Below the pieces are notes generated by a model, which saw only the letters and a list, made by a program, of their open reading frames with translations, ran no database searches and was not told the origin of the DNA. A DNA stretch of 37,376 nucleotides from positions 1-37,376 of the IMG/VR virus record IMGVR_UViG_3300050175_000080. One strand, given 5' to 3'. The position numbers and the translations under genes were made by a program. Positions 16,328 through 23,377 of this stretch are shown here, in pieces. Origin of the DNA: a virus. Every line of letters starts with the position of its first letter. Within the stretch, counting starts at the first letter, position 1.

Positions 16328-17943
16328 TGCATATATGCCTCTTGGCTATTGTAGAAGTTATTTAGGTTGACGCCCTGCTCACCTTTCGGAATAAGCATCT
16401 TGCCAGACTCCAATAATATCACACCAGCCGACAAAACATCTAAAAGGTCATCGTGAGCAGAGAAAGGGAACTTCGTTAATTCCTCATTGATGATCACGGC
16501 TACTAGATCATACCATTGTTTTGTTACGGTGTAGCGTGGCAGTGATTCAGGGAACAGGATTTTATGTTGCGTAAAGTAAGGCTCAAGCTTCATGATTCTG
16601 GTTTCTTTTGCGCCCTGCGGTGTAAGCTTGTGAAACTTGTTAGCAAAGTAATGGCCTTCTCGGTTCATCGCTTCCTTGAAGTGGAAAAGATCGCTACATA
16701 GTCCTGTATCTTCATAAAAAATGGCATCGGGCAAATGGGTATTGTATAGCATCTTGACCGCCTCCCAGCGTTGAGTTGGGTTAAGTCTGTCGCGCAATCC
16801 GTCTATTAATATCACGTTACCGCTAAGGTCGATGCCTAAGACCACCATTGCCGTGAAGTCAGTCTTTTTACTTTTCCCGCTTGCGGGGTCACAGATCAAG
16901 TATCGATTCATGGCGGAGAAATTTGTCATGTGATGGGTAACGATATCTTTTTTGTCCAGCGTCAAGGCAGATTCTGCCAAGGGTATTTGTAGGTATTGAG
17001 AGGACCAGGTAAGTGAGCCTTGTTCACGTCTGATTTTGCGCAACTCTGTCGCCGTCTTTAGCCAGCCTTCACCATCGCGTTTGCTTTGGTCAATAAAGGG
17101 GTTATAGATGCGTGGGGTGGCTGCTTCCCGTTCGATGATTGTGCTGTAAGTATCATCCAAGTGCTGGCGCGTTCCTATGTATCTAACTGTCCCATTTCTG
17201 CTAGTCAGGTTAAGGGACATTTCCCATGCTCGCGTTGCTTTGTACATACTGTATCGAGTTAAGGCTTGATCAGGTGAAAGCATGTCGTCATACACACAGA
17301 TGTCAAAGTGTTTAGAGGTTGGCTGACCTTCGACCACTCCCCACGCTTCGATAGTGCACTCTTTGGGGTTGCCCTTGCGCTTGACGATGATTCCTCTATC
17401 CAGCGACCACTTCGGCGAGTCCTTGGACGGGTCATCGTACAGGATGTCGGAAAATAACGCCTTCATGGCTTCGTTCCGCTCAAACTCCCTTTTAATTTGA
17501 TCAAGAAAGGCTTTAGCAATGGGCGCGGTGAAGCTAAAAATAGCGATGGTCTTTTCGCCCGTGTGCGCCCCTTCGCCATGTGAGCGCAAGATATCGAAAA
17601 TTGTCATGCCAAAGGTGATGATGGTTGACTTGTAATGATCGCGCGCCCAAAGGTCGATGAAACCATCTGGGGCTGCTTGTACCTCTCTAGCACGCTCAAG
17701 ACAGCCTTTCTGTAGCATGTCCTTACGCTCACAAAGGACTGCCAGCATTAAGAATAGGTCGGTACGAAATAGCTCTCGCGCTTCGTGGATATCGCTTACG
17801 TTCCGTAGTTTCTGTGCGAGTTCGTCAGAGAAGGGCTGGACAATATCCGCGTGCCTCTGTAGGTATTCTTCTACATCAAAGTACGAAGAGTGCATGAGGG
17901 TTTGTAAGCGTTCGTAGTCTTTTTTAAGGCGTTGGAGCGACAT
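16324..17943 (-). CDS. Terminase large subunit (packaging ATPase/nuclease)
   Basis: The 539-aa motor pumps DNA into the prohead and cuts the concatemer. The ATPase half has a deviant Walker A, RDHYKST (residues 101-107), and Walker B, ICVYDD (215-220), followed by an SRNGTVRYIGTRQ coupling region. The nuclease half has acidic positions in LICDPASGK (Asp 352), IFYEDTG (Glu 411) and AHDDLLD near the C-terminus. The start overlaps the small-subunit stop as TAATG. Gene order and size suit a headful-packaging podovirus. Confidence 0.95.
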   Translation of the reverse strand: MSLQRLKKDYERLQTLMHSSYFDVEEYLQRHADIVQPFSDELAQKLRNVSDIHEARELFRTDLFLMLAVLCERKDMLQKGCLERAREVQAAPDGFIDLWARDHYKSTIITFGMTIFDILRSHGEGAHTGEKTIAIFSFTAPIAKAFLDQIKREFERNEAMKALFSDILYDDPSKDSPKWSLDRGIIVKRKGNPKECTIEAWGVVEGQPTSKHFDICVYDDMLSPDQALTRYSMYKATRAWEMSLNLTSRNGTVRYIGTRQHLDDTYSTIIEREAATPRIYNPFIDQSKRDGEGWLKTATELRKIRREQGSLTWSSQYLQIPLAESALTLDKKDIVTHHMTNFSAMNRYLICDPASGKSKKTDFTAMVVLGIDLSGNVILIDGLRDRLNPTQRWEAVKMLYNTHLPDAIFYEDTGLCSDLFHFKEAMNREGHYFANKFHKLTPQGAKETRIMKLEPYFTQHKILFPESLPRYTVTKQWYDLVAVIINEELTKFPFSAHDDLLDVLSAGVILLESGKMLIPKGEQGVNLNNFYNSQEAYMQ

Positions 17944-18554
17944 TATACAGGGATGGCTTGTTTCTTCGGCTTCTCTGCACGCTCACAGCGTCCAGGGGCT
18001 TTTGTCATCTTTTCTTGCTTGGCTTCTAGTGCTTTGAGTTCTTTTTGCATATCGCCTATGACCTGATCTCCTTCCCCGCCACGAATACGCTGGATAAGTA
18101 CTTGATATTCAAAGGAATTAATCGTTCCTTGGGCTAGGGCGTCATCAACAACCTTCATTTTGTTATCAATTCCTTCATGCTCTGCAAGATTAAACGTGTG
18201 TATTCTGCGTCCATATCCGTACATCTTGTTTAAGACATCTACGCACTGGGCTACAGAGGATGCCTGCTGACGCTCTACACCTATGTCGATAGCTTCCATA
18301 AGCTTTTTCGTACAGTACGCTGGTAACCCGTCCATGTGTGACTCGATATCCCACCTGATCGATGCTATGTACTGCCTAATAGCTGCCTGACTTAAAAGGT
18401 GGCGTCCCATCTGTTGGGCACTCGGCAGATCAGTCGTATCATAGCTAGCAAAAACCGCCTGCGCCGCATCATCTTTCGTTACATAGGCGCGGCAAAAATT
18501 GCGTTGCTTTTGTGTAAGAACTTTGACCTTATCGTATGTAGCTTTTTCCGACAT
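17943..18554 (-). CDS. Terminase small subunit
   Basis: The 203-aa protein would recognise the packaging site and pass DNA to TerL. It opens with LTQKQRNFCRAYV, a helix typical of terminase small subunits (as in the Terminase_2 family). The sequence after it (DAAQAVFASYDT, then MGRHLLSQAAIRQYI) matches a helix-turn-helix followed by the conserved ----L--L----I/V-- region. The C-terminal 40 residues are charged (Lys/Glu) and probably contact TerL. It lies directly upstream of terL. Confidence 0.88.
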   Translation of the reverse strand: MSEKATYDKVKVLTQKQRNFCRAYVTKDDAAQAVFASYDTTDLPSAQQMGRHLLSQAAIRQYIASIRWDIESHMDGLPAYCTKKLMEAIDIGVERQQASSVAQCVDVLNKMYGYGRRIHTFNLAEHEGIDNKMKVVDDALAQGTINSFEYQVLIQRIRGGEGDQVIGDMQKELKALEAKQEKMTKAPGRCERAEKPKKQAIPV

Positions 18555-18560
18555 GTTGAC

Positions 18561-18656
18561 CTACTTCTTTTTTTTAGGCATGTATGCCTTGCGTGCTGTC
18601 TTGCGTGCCATCCCTTTTTTAGTACCGCTTTTTCCGCCTTTACACTTGCCTTTCAT
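18561..18656 (-). CDS. 31-aa lysine-rich microprotein
   Basis: An AGAGAGG ribosome site lies eight bases before the ATG. About half of the 31 residues are Lys, Arg or Gly (GKCKGGKSGTKKGMARK at the start, KKKK at the end). It sits between the 67-aa basic gene and terS with gaps of 15 and 6 bases, so it is in the same operon. Tiny Lys/Arg-rich proteins are common beside phage packaging genes; binding to DNA or the head interior is a guess. Too short for family assignment. Confidence 0.6.
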   Translation of the reverse strand: MKGKCKGGKSGTKKGMARKTARKAYMPKKKK

Positions 18657-18671
18657 CTTTTTACCCTCTCT

Positions 18672-18875
18672 TTACTTTCGCCTGCGCCGACCTGCTGCGG
18701 ACATGCTCGCCATCTTCTTAGCGCCGTACTTTTTGCGGCCCATCTTTGCAGCGACCGCACCGCCTATCGCCTTAGCTTTTTTAGCGGACATTCCTTTTTT
18801 CTCATAGCTTTTTGCTACACTGCCAGACAATTTCTTAAATCTTGCCCCGCTTCCAAGTTTCGGTTTTTTAGCCAT
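18672..18875 (-). CDS. 67-aa basic, histone-like small protein
   Basis: Probable first gene of the 15-kb head operon. It is very rich in Lys, Arg, Ala and Gly, with alternating SAKKAKAIGGAVAAK-like helices and an RRRRK end, resembling histone H1 tails and small basic phage proteins. I infer nucleic-acid binding. The ribosome site GGGG is weak. No aromatic core or Cys residues suggest a stable fold. The operon promoter was not identified with confidence: a TTGACA hexamer on the minus strand at 18942-18947 has no good -10. Confidence 0.65.
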   Translation of the reverse strand: MAKKPKLGSGARFKKLSGSVAKSYEKKGMSAKKAKAIGGAVAAKMGRKKYGAKKMASMSAAGRRRRK

Positions 18876-18945
18876 TTTTTAACCCCATATATAGACCAAC
18901 ATCCTTCTAGCAGTCTACCAGAGATCACCCACAAAACAAAGTGTC

Positions 18946-18958
18946 AATGTCTTACAAA
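18946..18958. promoter_or_regulatory. Shared 13-mer AATGTCTTACAAA, copy 1
   Basis: Nine bases upstream of the -35 of the early promoter. The same 13 bases lie at 29414-29426 before the second plus-strand operon. An 11-of-12 match (ATCTCTTACAAA, minus strand, 25116-25127) lies between the divergent genes at 25.04 and 25.14 kb. Candidate regulator site. Confidence 0.4.
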
Positions 18959-18966
18959 GAAAAACC

Positions 18967-18995
18967 TTGACGTTTTGACGCTTACCATCTATACT
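18967..18995 (+). promoter_or_regulatory. Early promoter P1
   Basis: TTGACG (18967-18972), a 17-base spacer and TATACT (18990-18995) start the plus-strand operon, 48 bases before the first ATG. The spacer is nearly identical to that of the internal promoter at 20419-20447 (TGACGCTTACCATC in both), so a common regulator probably binds over it. Confidence 0.75.
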
Positions 18996-19003
18996 ATCTT
19001 TAA

Positions 19004-19022
19004 CGCTGGCGAGGGGTCAGCG
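19004..19022 (+). promoter_or_regulatory. Leader hairpin, copy 1
   Basis: CGCTGGC, loop GAGGG, GTCAGCG form a 7-bp stem with one G-U pair, 9 bases before the AGGAGACGA ribosome site. A second copy at 19328-19346 keeps the stem through a U-A to U-G change and has a different loop. Confidence 0.5.
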
Positions 19023-19043
19023 CAAACTTTAGGAGACGATAAA

Positions 19044-19319
19044 ATGATACATAACACAAAAAATTGTTTTTTGATAGCGGTAAAAGATGGGGATTGGTAT
19101 TGCGCAAGAATCCATGAAGAGTTATATCACGAAGCAAGAAACCCGTATCTAACTAGAATGAAAGTATTAGCACAACACTATGGGGATTATGAAAAAGCGA
19201 AGGCTGCGACTGTATGCGGCGTAACAGCGCGTTATAGCTACGTGGCTGACCTTGCAAAAGAACACAACTTAACAAAAATCTATATTTTTGATAAAGACTG
19301 GAAAATAACTCAAATTTGA
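19044..19319 (+). CDS. Hypothetical early protein, 91 aa (related to the 22204 gene)
   Basis: First gene of the plus-strand early operon. The ATG follows AGGAGACGA at good spacing. The frame is open for a further 600 bases upstream, but that part overlaps terS and the basic genes and has no start signal. The C-terminal 40 residues (VADLAKEHNLTKIYIFDKDW) align with LASLAEEVKTKSIYIFDVKW of the product of 22204-22500, so the two are paralogues at opposite ends of the gene array. Function unknown; early expression before an array of paralogues suggests a host- or defence-directed protein. Confidence 0.72.
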   Translation: MIHNTKNCFLIAVKDGDWYCARIHEELYHEARNPYLTRMKVLAQHYGDYEKAKAATVCGVTARYSYVADLAKEHNLTKIYIFDKDWKITQI

Positions 19320-19327
19320 ATTTTTAA

Positions 19328-19346
19328 CGCTGGCACAGGGTCGGCG
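19328..19346 (+). promoter_or_regulatory. Leader hairpin, copy 2
   Basis: CGCTGGC, loop ACAGG, GTCGGCG. The 7-bp stem matches copy 1 with a compensating change, and the flanking TTTAACGCTGGC, GGGTC and GGAGA are shared with copy 1. It lies 20 bases before the ATG at 19367. Confidence 0.5.
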
Positions 19347-19366
19347 AAAACAATGGAGATAACATT

Positions 19367-19666
19367 ATGGCTTACATACAGGTAAAAATACTAGGGGAAA
19401 AAATCCCTTTTGAATTGACCGAAAGCCCATCTTACGACTGGAATGGTGAGCATTGGAGGTGGGGGGGTGAGTATTCCCCTTTTACGCGGGAAGACATTAA
19501 GCATTTTATTAAAAAACGCCGTGATGACTGGGAAAGTGGAAAAATACAACCACTCGCTAAAAAGTATCGCCCTTGGAATGAATATACCGCCCAAGAAAAA
19601 AGGGACTTTATAGTGCGAGATATACAGATTAATACCTGCTATAACTTCCGTCCTTTTATTTATTAA
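19367..19666 (+). CDS. Hypothetical early protein, 99 aa
   Basis: Soluble, aromatic-rich protein with WNGEHWRWGGEYSPF in the first third and a basic IKKRRDDW helix in the middle; no Cys-based metal site. An ATGGAGA leader precedes it, but here the upstream ATG is out of frame with the gene. That argues that the GGAGA, not the upstream ATG, is functional in this whole family of leaders. I recognise no family. Confidence 0.65.
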   Translation: MAYIQVKILGEKIPFELTESPSYDWNGEHWRWGGEYSPFTREDIKHFIKKRRDDWESGKIQPLAKKYRPWNEYTAQEKRDFIVRDIQINTCYNFRPFIY

Positions 19667-19704
19667 ATTTTAGGACGGCATTATTAACCAAAGGAAACTA
19701 CATC

Positions 19705-19953
19705 ATGAAACAACCATCCCATTACTACGAAAAGCTAACCGAAATTATGACAGGCTCCCGCGATAAGAGTGAACGCGAAGAATTAGAGGTACTTTTTGAA
19801 AAAGCCCTAAAAAAGAAGAAAGCGGACTACATAAAAAGCTTATCACCAGCTGAATTAGAACAGCGATTAAGAGATGAGTGGGGGCTATCAGGGCGACAAG
19901 CATCTTGTATCGCCGACAAACAGAGATTTCTATGTAGCGCGATAGAAGGCTAA
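19705..19953 (+). CDS. Hypothetical early protein, 82 aa
   Basis: Small helical protein, highly charged (SEREELEVLFEKALKKKK at about residues 22-39), with an LSPAELEQRLRDEWGLS segment resembling a helix-hairpin DNA- or protein-contact motif, and two Cys near the C-terminus. It follows leader-element copy 1, in which AAGGAAAC replaces GGAGA, so the ribosome site differs from the other copies. No family recognised. Confidence 0.65.
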   Translation: MKQPSHYYEKLTEIMTGSRDKSEREELEVLFEKALKKKKADYIKSLSPAELEQRLRDEWGLSGRQASCIADKQRFLCSAIEG

Positions 19954-19993
19954 ATTTTAAAGACGGCATTATTAACCAATGGAGAATACGACT

Positions 19994-20422
19994 ATGAAAA
20001 TGATTATCCCACTTACACAGATAAAAGCCCTCGCGGAGCTAAACGCCTTTGATATATGGGTAGCCACACAAATTGATGAAAATGATATTGTTAGAACTTA
20101 TGGTGATCTATCCCTTAATATGCCCAATGATATATTTAACAATCGCATATACAACGAAGACATGATCTACGCGGATTACAAACATACGATATGGGACAGT
20201 TTCTTAGCTTACCAAGAAAAGTATAACAAAAAATATCTTACAGACTTAGCGCACCATCATGATTTTATATACATGCTTTTATCGATAGCTACGCGACATG
20301 CTTTAGAAAAGATGAGCGATAAATTACACACGCACAATCCTAAAGCCTATGCAAAAGTTATGCCCCTTGAATTAATACAAGAAGAATGCAAAAAACGATA
20401 CAAAGAAAAAATTAACCCTTGA
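19994..20422 (+). CDS. Early array paralogue 1 (142 aa), divergent member
   Basis: Most divergent of five tandem paralogues. It keeps the family layout: an N-terminal helix, a central (D)YKHTIWD motif at about 67-73 and a C-terminal helix YMLLSIATRHALEKM at about 100-114. I chose the second ATG of the leader, eight bases after GGAGA; the in-frame ATG upstream is part of the ribosome site. The stop coincides with the -35 of the next promoter. Family similarity is to phage proteins of the DUF7222 type, as I remember them; function unknown. Confidence 0.65.
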   Translation: MKMIIPLTQIKALAELNAFDIWVATQIDENDIVRTYGDLSLNMPNDIFNNRIYNEDMIYADYKHTIWDSFLAYQEKYNKKYLTDLAHHHDFIYMLLSIATRHALEKMSDKLHTHNPKAYAKVMPLELIQEECKKRYKEKINP

Positions 20423-20447
20423 CTTTCTGACGCTTACCATCTATAAT
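20419..20447 (+). promoter_or_regulatory. Internal early promoter P2
   Basis: TTGACT (20419-20424), a 17-base spacer and TATAAT (20442-20447), a better -10 than P1. The spacer repeats the TGACGCTTACCATC of P1. An AT-rich leader of about 90 bases follows, ending in leader-element copy 3. It would boost the last nine genes of the operon. Confidence 0.75.
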
Positions 20448-20542
20448 AGAATTATAAAATAAAAACACCAAACTAAAATAACACAACACAATATAAAATA
20501 AAGGACGGCTTAAATTTTAACTAAACAATGGAGATTACGATT

Positions 20543-20872
20543 ATGACTATGTACGATTATTTAGACAACTTAGAAGGCTATAGCTGGTACACAAACAATA
20601 CTAGTAGGCTAGAAAGTGAACTATTACACACATACGACCTAGAAGATTTTGAAACTATGAAAGAAAACGTGGCAGAAGCAGTTATAGGGTGGGATGACGC
20701 GTTAGGGCTTTACGAGGAACACAAAAATGAAATATGGCAAAAATGTAGCCCATCAATTCAGCTAGAGAACTGCGACTTTCCCGAGTTATTCGAGGTCCGC
20801 ATGACTTATGAAGCCATCGAAAATATTGCTTACAAAGTGATGGAAGAATTAAAAATAGCACAAGCAGCCTAA
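20543..20872 (+). CDS. Early array paralogue 2 (109 aa)
   Basis: Begins MTMYDYLDNLEG. Family motifs: a leading (K/Y)DYL helix; LYEEHKNEIW at about residues 54-63; and a C-terminal helix TYEAIENIAYKVMEEL at about 87-102. It is the shortest of the five because it lacks most of the loop between the LY and C-terminal motifs. The product is acidic, typical of small inhibitors or anti-defence proteins, but this is only a general trend. First gene after promoter P2. Confidence 0.68.
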   Translation: MTMYDYLDNLEGYSWYTNNTSRLESELLHTYDLEDFETMKENVAEAVIGWDDALGLYEEHKNEIWQKCSPSIQLENCDFPELFEVRMTYEAIENIAYKVMEELKIAQAA

Positions 20873-20913
20873 GAACCAAAAGACGGCATTTTTAACCAAT
20901 GGAGAATATGACT

Positions 20914-21309
20914 ATGAATATGAAAGACTACATCATGACCTTAAAAGCGGAATGTCCTGCCTGCTGCAAGTATCAAAAAAACGAGCTAGCAAAATGGCTA
21001 TGCGAAAATTTAGGTTACAAACAATTTGAAGAGATTGCTACGTATGGAGTACGACATGATACGAGCTTAGGAATGCAAGGAGTTAGCGTAGAAAAAGGAC
21101 TTGAGAAATTTTATCATCATTTTAGCAAAGCCATCGCGGAGATATGCGCAATGTATGAGGATGAAACAGGCCGTAAAATTATTGAGAGCACACAGCCACT
21201 AGAGACCGTGAAAAATTACATAGATTTGATGACGTGCGCTGCCATCAGAGAGATTGCCTGCCACTTAATACATCAAATAGACGAAACAAAGAAAAAAATG
21301 ACGGCTTAA
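20914..21309 (+). CDS. Early array paralogue 3 (131 aa)
   Basis: Begins MNMKDYIMTLKAECPACCKY. It is closest to paralogue 4: both have Y-KNELAKW near residue 25, (H/Y)G at about 45, AI-EI--MYED--G in the middle and TCAA(I/M)-EIA--I at the C-terminus. Three Cys in the first 20 residues (CPACC) are not conserved in paralogue 4. Its stop lies within leader-element copy 5, so that leader overlaps coding sequence. Function unknown. Confidence 0.68.
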   Translation: MNMKDYIMTLKAECPACCKYQKNELAKWLCENLGYKQFEEIATYGVRHDTSLGMQGVSVEKGLEKFYHHFSKAIAEICAMYEDETGRKIIESTQPLETVKNYIDLMTCAAIREIACHLIHQIDETKKKMTA

Positions 21310-21338
21310 ATTTTTATTAACCAATGGAGAATACGATT

Positions 21339-21737
21339 ATGACTATTAACATAAACATGACCGACTACTTAAACACCTTAGGCGACAAATGCCCCAAAAG
21401 CTTTCGATACGAAAAAAACGAGCTGGCGAAATGGATGGTTAAAAATCTAACTTATAAACACATAGATGATATAGCCCATCATGGCGCGGAGCGAATGACG
21501 AATGACGCTTGTGAAATAGAGGCAGCAATACTAAACCTTTATTATGACAACAAGGAAGCAATAACAGAAATATCATCTATGTACGAAGACTCACAAGGTC
21601 ATCCAATTATCTGCACGCTAGACGGGATAGACTCTTGGGAAGATTACATCTACTGCTTAACCTGTGCTGCAATGGAAGAAATAGCACAAGACACAATTTA
21701 CAGAATAAACGAAATAAAACAAAAAGAAGGTGCTTAA
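21339..21737 (+). CDS. Early array paralogue 4 (132 aa)
   Basis: Same fold outline as paralogue 3 and the closest pair in the array, so probably the most recent duplication. Conserved blocks are YEKNELAKWM, HHGAE, LYYDNKEAITEISSMYED and LTCAAMEEIA. The HGA followed by an LY-D-(K/E)--I block is what reminds me of DUF7222-type phage proteins. The start follows leader-element copy 5. Confidence 0.68.
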   Translation: MTININMTDYLNTLGDKCPKSFRYEKNELAKWMVKNLTYKHIDDIAHHGAERMTNDACEIEAAILNLYYDNKEAITEISSMYEDSQGHPIICTLDGIDSWEDYIYCLTCAAMEEIAQDTIYRINEIKQKEGA

Positions 21738-21784
21738 CCCAAAAAGACGGCTTAACTTTTAACTAACCAATGGAGACTACGACT

Positions 21785-22162
21785 ATGACTATGAAAATGA
21801 TTGATGCGTTACGAGACATCGACAAAAAATACGGAGAAAAAAACAAATGGAATGAGTTTGAATGGTGGGCATTAAACCACTATAGCTATGACGACTTTAA
21901 AGCTGCTTTTCGGAGTGGGTACGGGGCGATCGCGGTATATTTAACACACGAACATATGGACAAGCTCTACAATTATCATCGAGAAAATATTTGGAAAATT
22001 ATTGAAGATTACGATATGGCAAGACAAAAATCCACGCTAGAAGAATTAGGGAAAATGGACATCACCCACCCGCTTGATTTCAGTTATTGTTTTATGGGTA
22101 CAGCCATAGAGGGACTAGCATATAAAATATTGCCACTTATGGGAAAGCATAGAAAGGGCTAA
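21785..22162 (+). CDS. Early array paralogue 5 (125 aa)
   Basis: Begins MTMKMIDALRDIDKKYG. Family motifs: NEFEWWALNHYSYDDFKAA near residues 23-41, LYNYHRENIWKIIEDY near 61-76 and FMGTAIEGLAYKI near 104-116. The central motif is closest to paralogue 2 (LYEEHKNEIW). It is preceded by leader-element copy 6. Function unknown. Confidence 0.68.
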   Translation: MTMKMIDALRDIDKKYGEKNKWNEFEWWALNHYSYDDFKAAFRSGYGAIAVYLTHEHMDKLYNYHRENIWKIIEDYDMARQKSTLEELGKMDITHPLDFSYCFMGTAIEGLAYKILPLMGKHRKG

Positions 22163-22203
22163 AAATCAAAGACGGCAATTACCAACCAATGGAAAATACA
22201 AAC

Positions 22204-22500
22204 ATGACTAAATTAAATTACACCCCCATCATCTTAGCGGTAAAAAAGCGTACAGGTTATAAGGCGATAGGTTCCCTTTTTGAACAGGACTCACATTGGC
22301 GAACTATCCTTGAGTCGCTGCAAAATAGAGTAACCACGCGCTATCAGGCACTTAAATTAGTGAAGAATGGCTCTATATTCTCGGACTATGGGCTGGCAAG
22401 CTTAGCCGAAGAGGTGAAAACAAAAAGCATTTATATTTTTGACGTGAAATGGGAGCTAAACCCTTTTCCATTCAACCAACTAAATGGGAAACAAGCATGA
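22204..22500 (+). CDS. Hypothetical early protein, 98 aa (related to the 19044 gene)
   Basis: Ends the leader-element array; its leader copy is degenerate (GGAAAA instead of GGAGAA). The C-terminal half shares LA-E-----IYIFD-KW with the first gene of the operon. The N-terminal half is basic. Its TGA overlaps the next start as ATGA. Unknown function. Paralogues at both ends suggest the array grew between two copies. Confidence 0.65.
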   Translation: MTKLNYTPIILAVKKRTGYKAIGSLFEQDSHWRTILESLQNRVTTRYQALKLVKNGSIFSDYGLASLAEEVKTKSIYIFDVKWELNPFPFNQLNGKQA

Positions 22501-22799
22501 CACAAATAGCATCAACCAAACTGGGACAAGTGCGTGATTTACTGGGGACGCCCTGGCGTTTAAAGCAAATCGATTTTGCCCACAAGATAAACGTCGTTTG
22601 CGTAAAGGAATTCGGCTATCTATACAAAGGCGTGCCGGTGATGATCAAGTATTTAAGTTCAATTCACATTTTCTCGCGTGCATCGATCGAAGAGGGGCTA
22701 TATAAGCACTGGCAAGCTTACCTAAAAATTGATGACAGGCGATGCGTTGAATTGGGCATATCACGGCGAGAAGCAGAAATCAGCACACAACTTAACTAA
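22497..22799 (+). CDS. Hypothetical early protein, 100 aa
   Basis: The product is basic and soluble, with a strand-rich centre (NVVCVKEFGYLYKGVPVMIK at about residues 29-48) and a C-terminal GISRREAE helix. The ATG overlaps the previous stop as ATGA, with GGGAAAC as a weak ribosome site. No family recognised. A small DNA- or RNA-contact domain is possible but not shown. Confidence 0.62.
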   Translation: MTQIASTKLGQVRDLLGTPWRLKQIDFAHKINVVCVKEFGYLYKGVPVMIKYLSSIHIFSRASIEEGLYKHWQAYLKIDDRRCVELGISRREAEISTQLN

Positions 22800-22808
22800 G
22801 GAAACAAC

Positions 22809-23150
22809 ATGACTAAAAAAGGGGGCAACCCAACAAAAATTAATTTTAAAGAGTATCAATTATGCTACACATACGAAGGCACAAAATTTAAGCATACGTA
22901 TGATCACGTATTGGCAATGCTTGATGCAACGATGGACGACAACACATACGGGGGTCATGCTTTAATCCGCATGATAACAAAGCACTGGTCGGATCTAAAA
23001 GAACAGAATTTAAAGCCATGCGAAATATTTGCTCAGTGGGGTTCTTTTTTTGAGGAAACGCTTAACAGCCCCGAAGATATTGATGTATATTTTAAACATT
23101 TATTCAAAACGCTTGCTTTTGAGCTTAGACGATTTAAGGAAACAACATGA
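22809..23150 (+). CDS. Hypothetical early protein, 113 aa
   Basis: Soluble, with a basic N-terminus and a helical C-terminal half containing FFEETLNSPEDIDVYFKHLF. AAGGAAAC precedes the ATG. The last four bases overlap the start of the downstream Xre-like gene. No family recognised; coupling to a regulator gene suggests joint expression. Confidence 0.62.
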   Translation: MTKKGGNPTKINFKEYQLCYTYEGTKFKHTYDHVLAMLDATMDDNTYGGHALIRMITKHWSDLKEQNLKPCEIFAQWGSFFEETLNSPEDIDVYFKHLFKTLAFELRRFKETT

Positions 23151-23356
23151 CTAAACTAGAAAAAATATTGTACGAAAAACACATCTACCATGCTCGATCA
23201 GTTCAGCGCATCGGGCTAGATGGTTTTTCGAGGCAATGCGGGATTTCTCGCACCACGCTCGCTGATCACATCAAAGGTCGGCGAAGGATGGGCGATAAAT
23301 CCCTTAAAAAGATAGCCGCCTATTTTGGTGTGCCTGTGACTAACTTAATTGATTAA
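23147..23356 (+). CDS. Small Xre-family helix-turn-helix protein, 69 aa
   Basis: A complete lambda-repressor-type HTH: FSRQCGISRTTLADHIKGRR (about residues 27-46) gives helices 2 and 3, followed by a conserved SLKKIAAYFGVPVTNLI helix and turn. There is no dimerisation or cleavage domain, so it resembles Cro-sized regulators. The start overlaps the previous gene as ATGA. A possible target is the repeated promoter spacer at P1 and P2 of its own operon, which is an inference. Confidence 0.82.
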   Translation: MTKLEKILYEKHIYHARSVQRIGLDGFSRQCGISRTTLADHIKGRRRMGDKSLKKIAAYFGVPVTNLID

Positions 23357-23377
23357 CTAACCAACGGAGAAAATCCA

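Larger units (their letters stand above)
19674..22206 (+). repeat. Seven dispersed copies of a gene-leader element
   Basis: Seven genes are preceded by an element of the form GACGGC(A/T)T, an A/T tract, (T)TAACCAATGGAGAATACGA, then ATG. The copies run from GACGGC to the start codon: 19674-19707, 19962-19996, 20504-20545, 20882-20916, 21300-21341, 21746-21787 and 22171-22206. The last third contains the ribosome site (GGAG). The GACGGC end is not needed for ribosome binding, yet it is kept in all seven. It looks like a shared control element copied with each gene. Confidence 0.85.

Noticed and set aside
18399-19043. Long plus-strand frame continuing upstream of the first early gene
   Set aside because: It is the antisense of terS and the Lys-rich genes; the ribosome site and promoter P1 place the true start at 19044.
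19979-19996. First ATG of the leader elements as translation start (adds five residues)
   Set aside because: The ATG is part of the ATGGAG ribosome site; at 19352 the same ATG is out of frame with its gene, so the second ATG is the better start.
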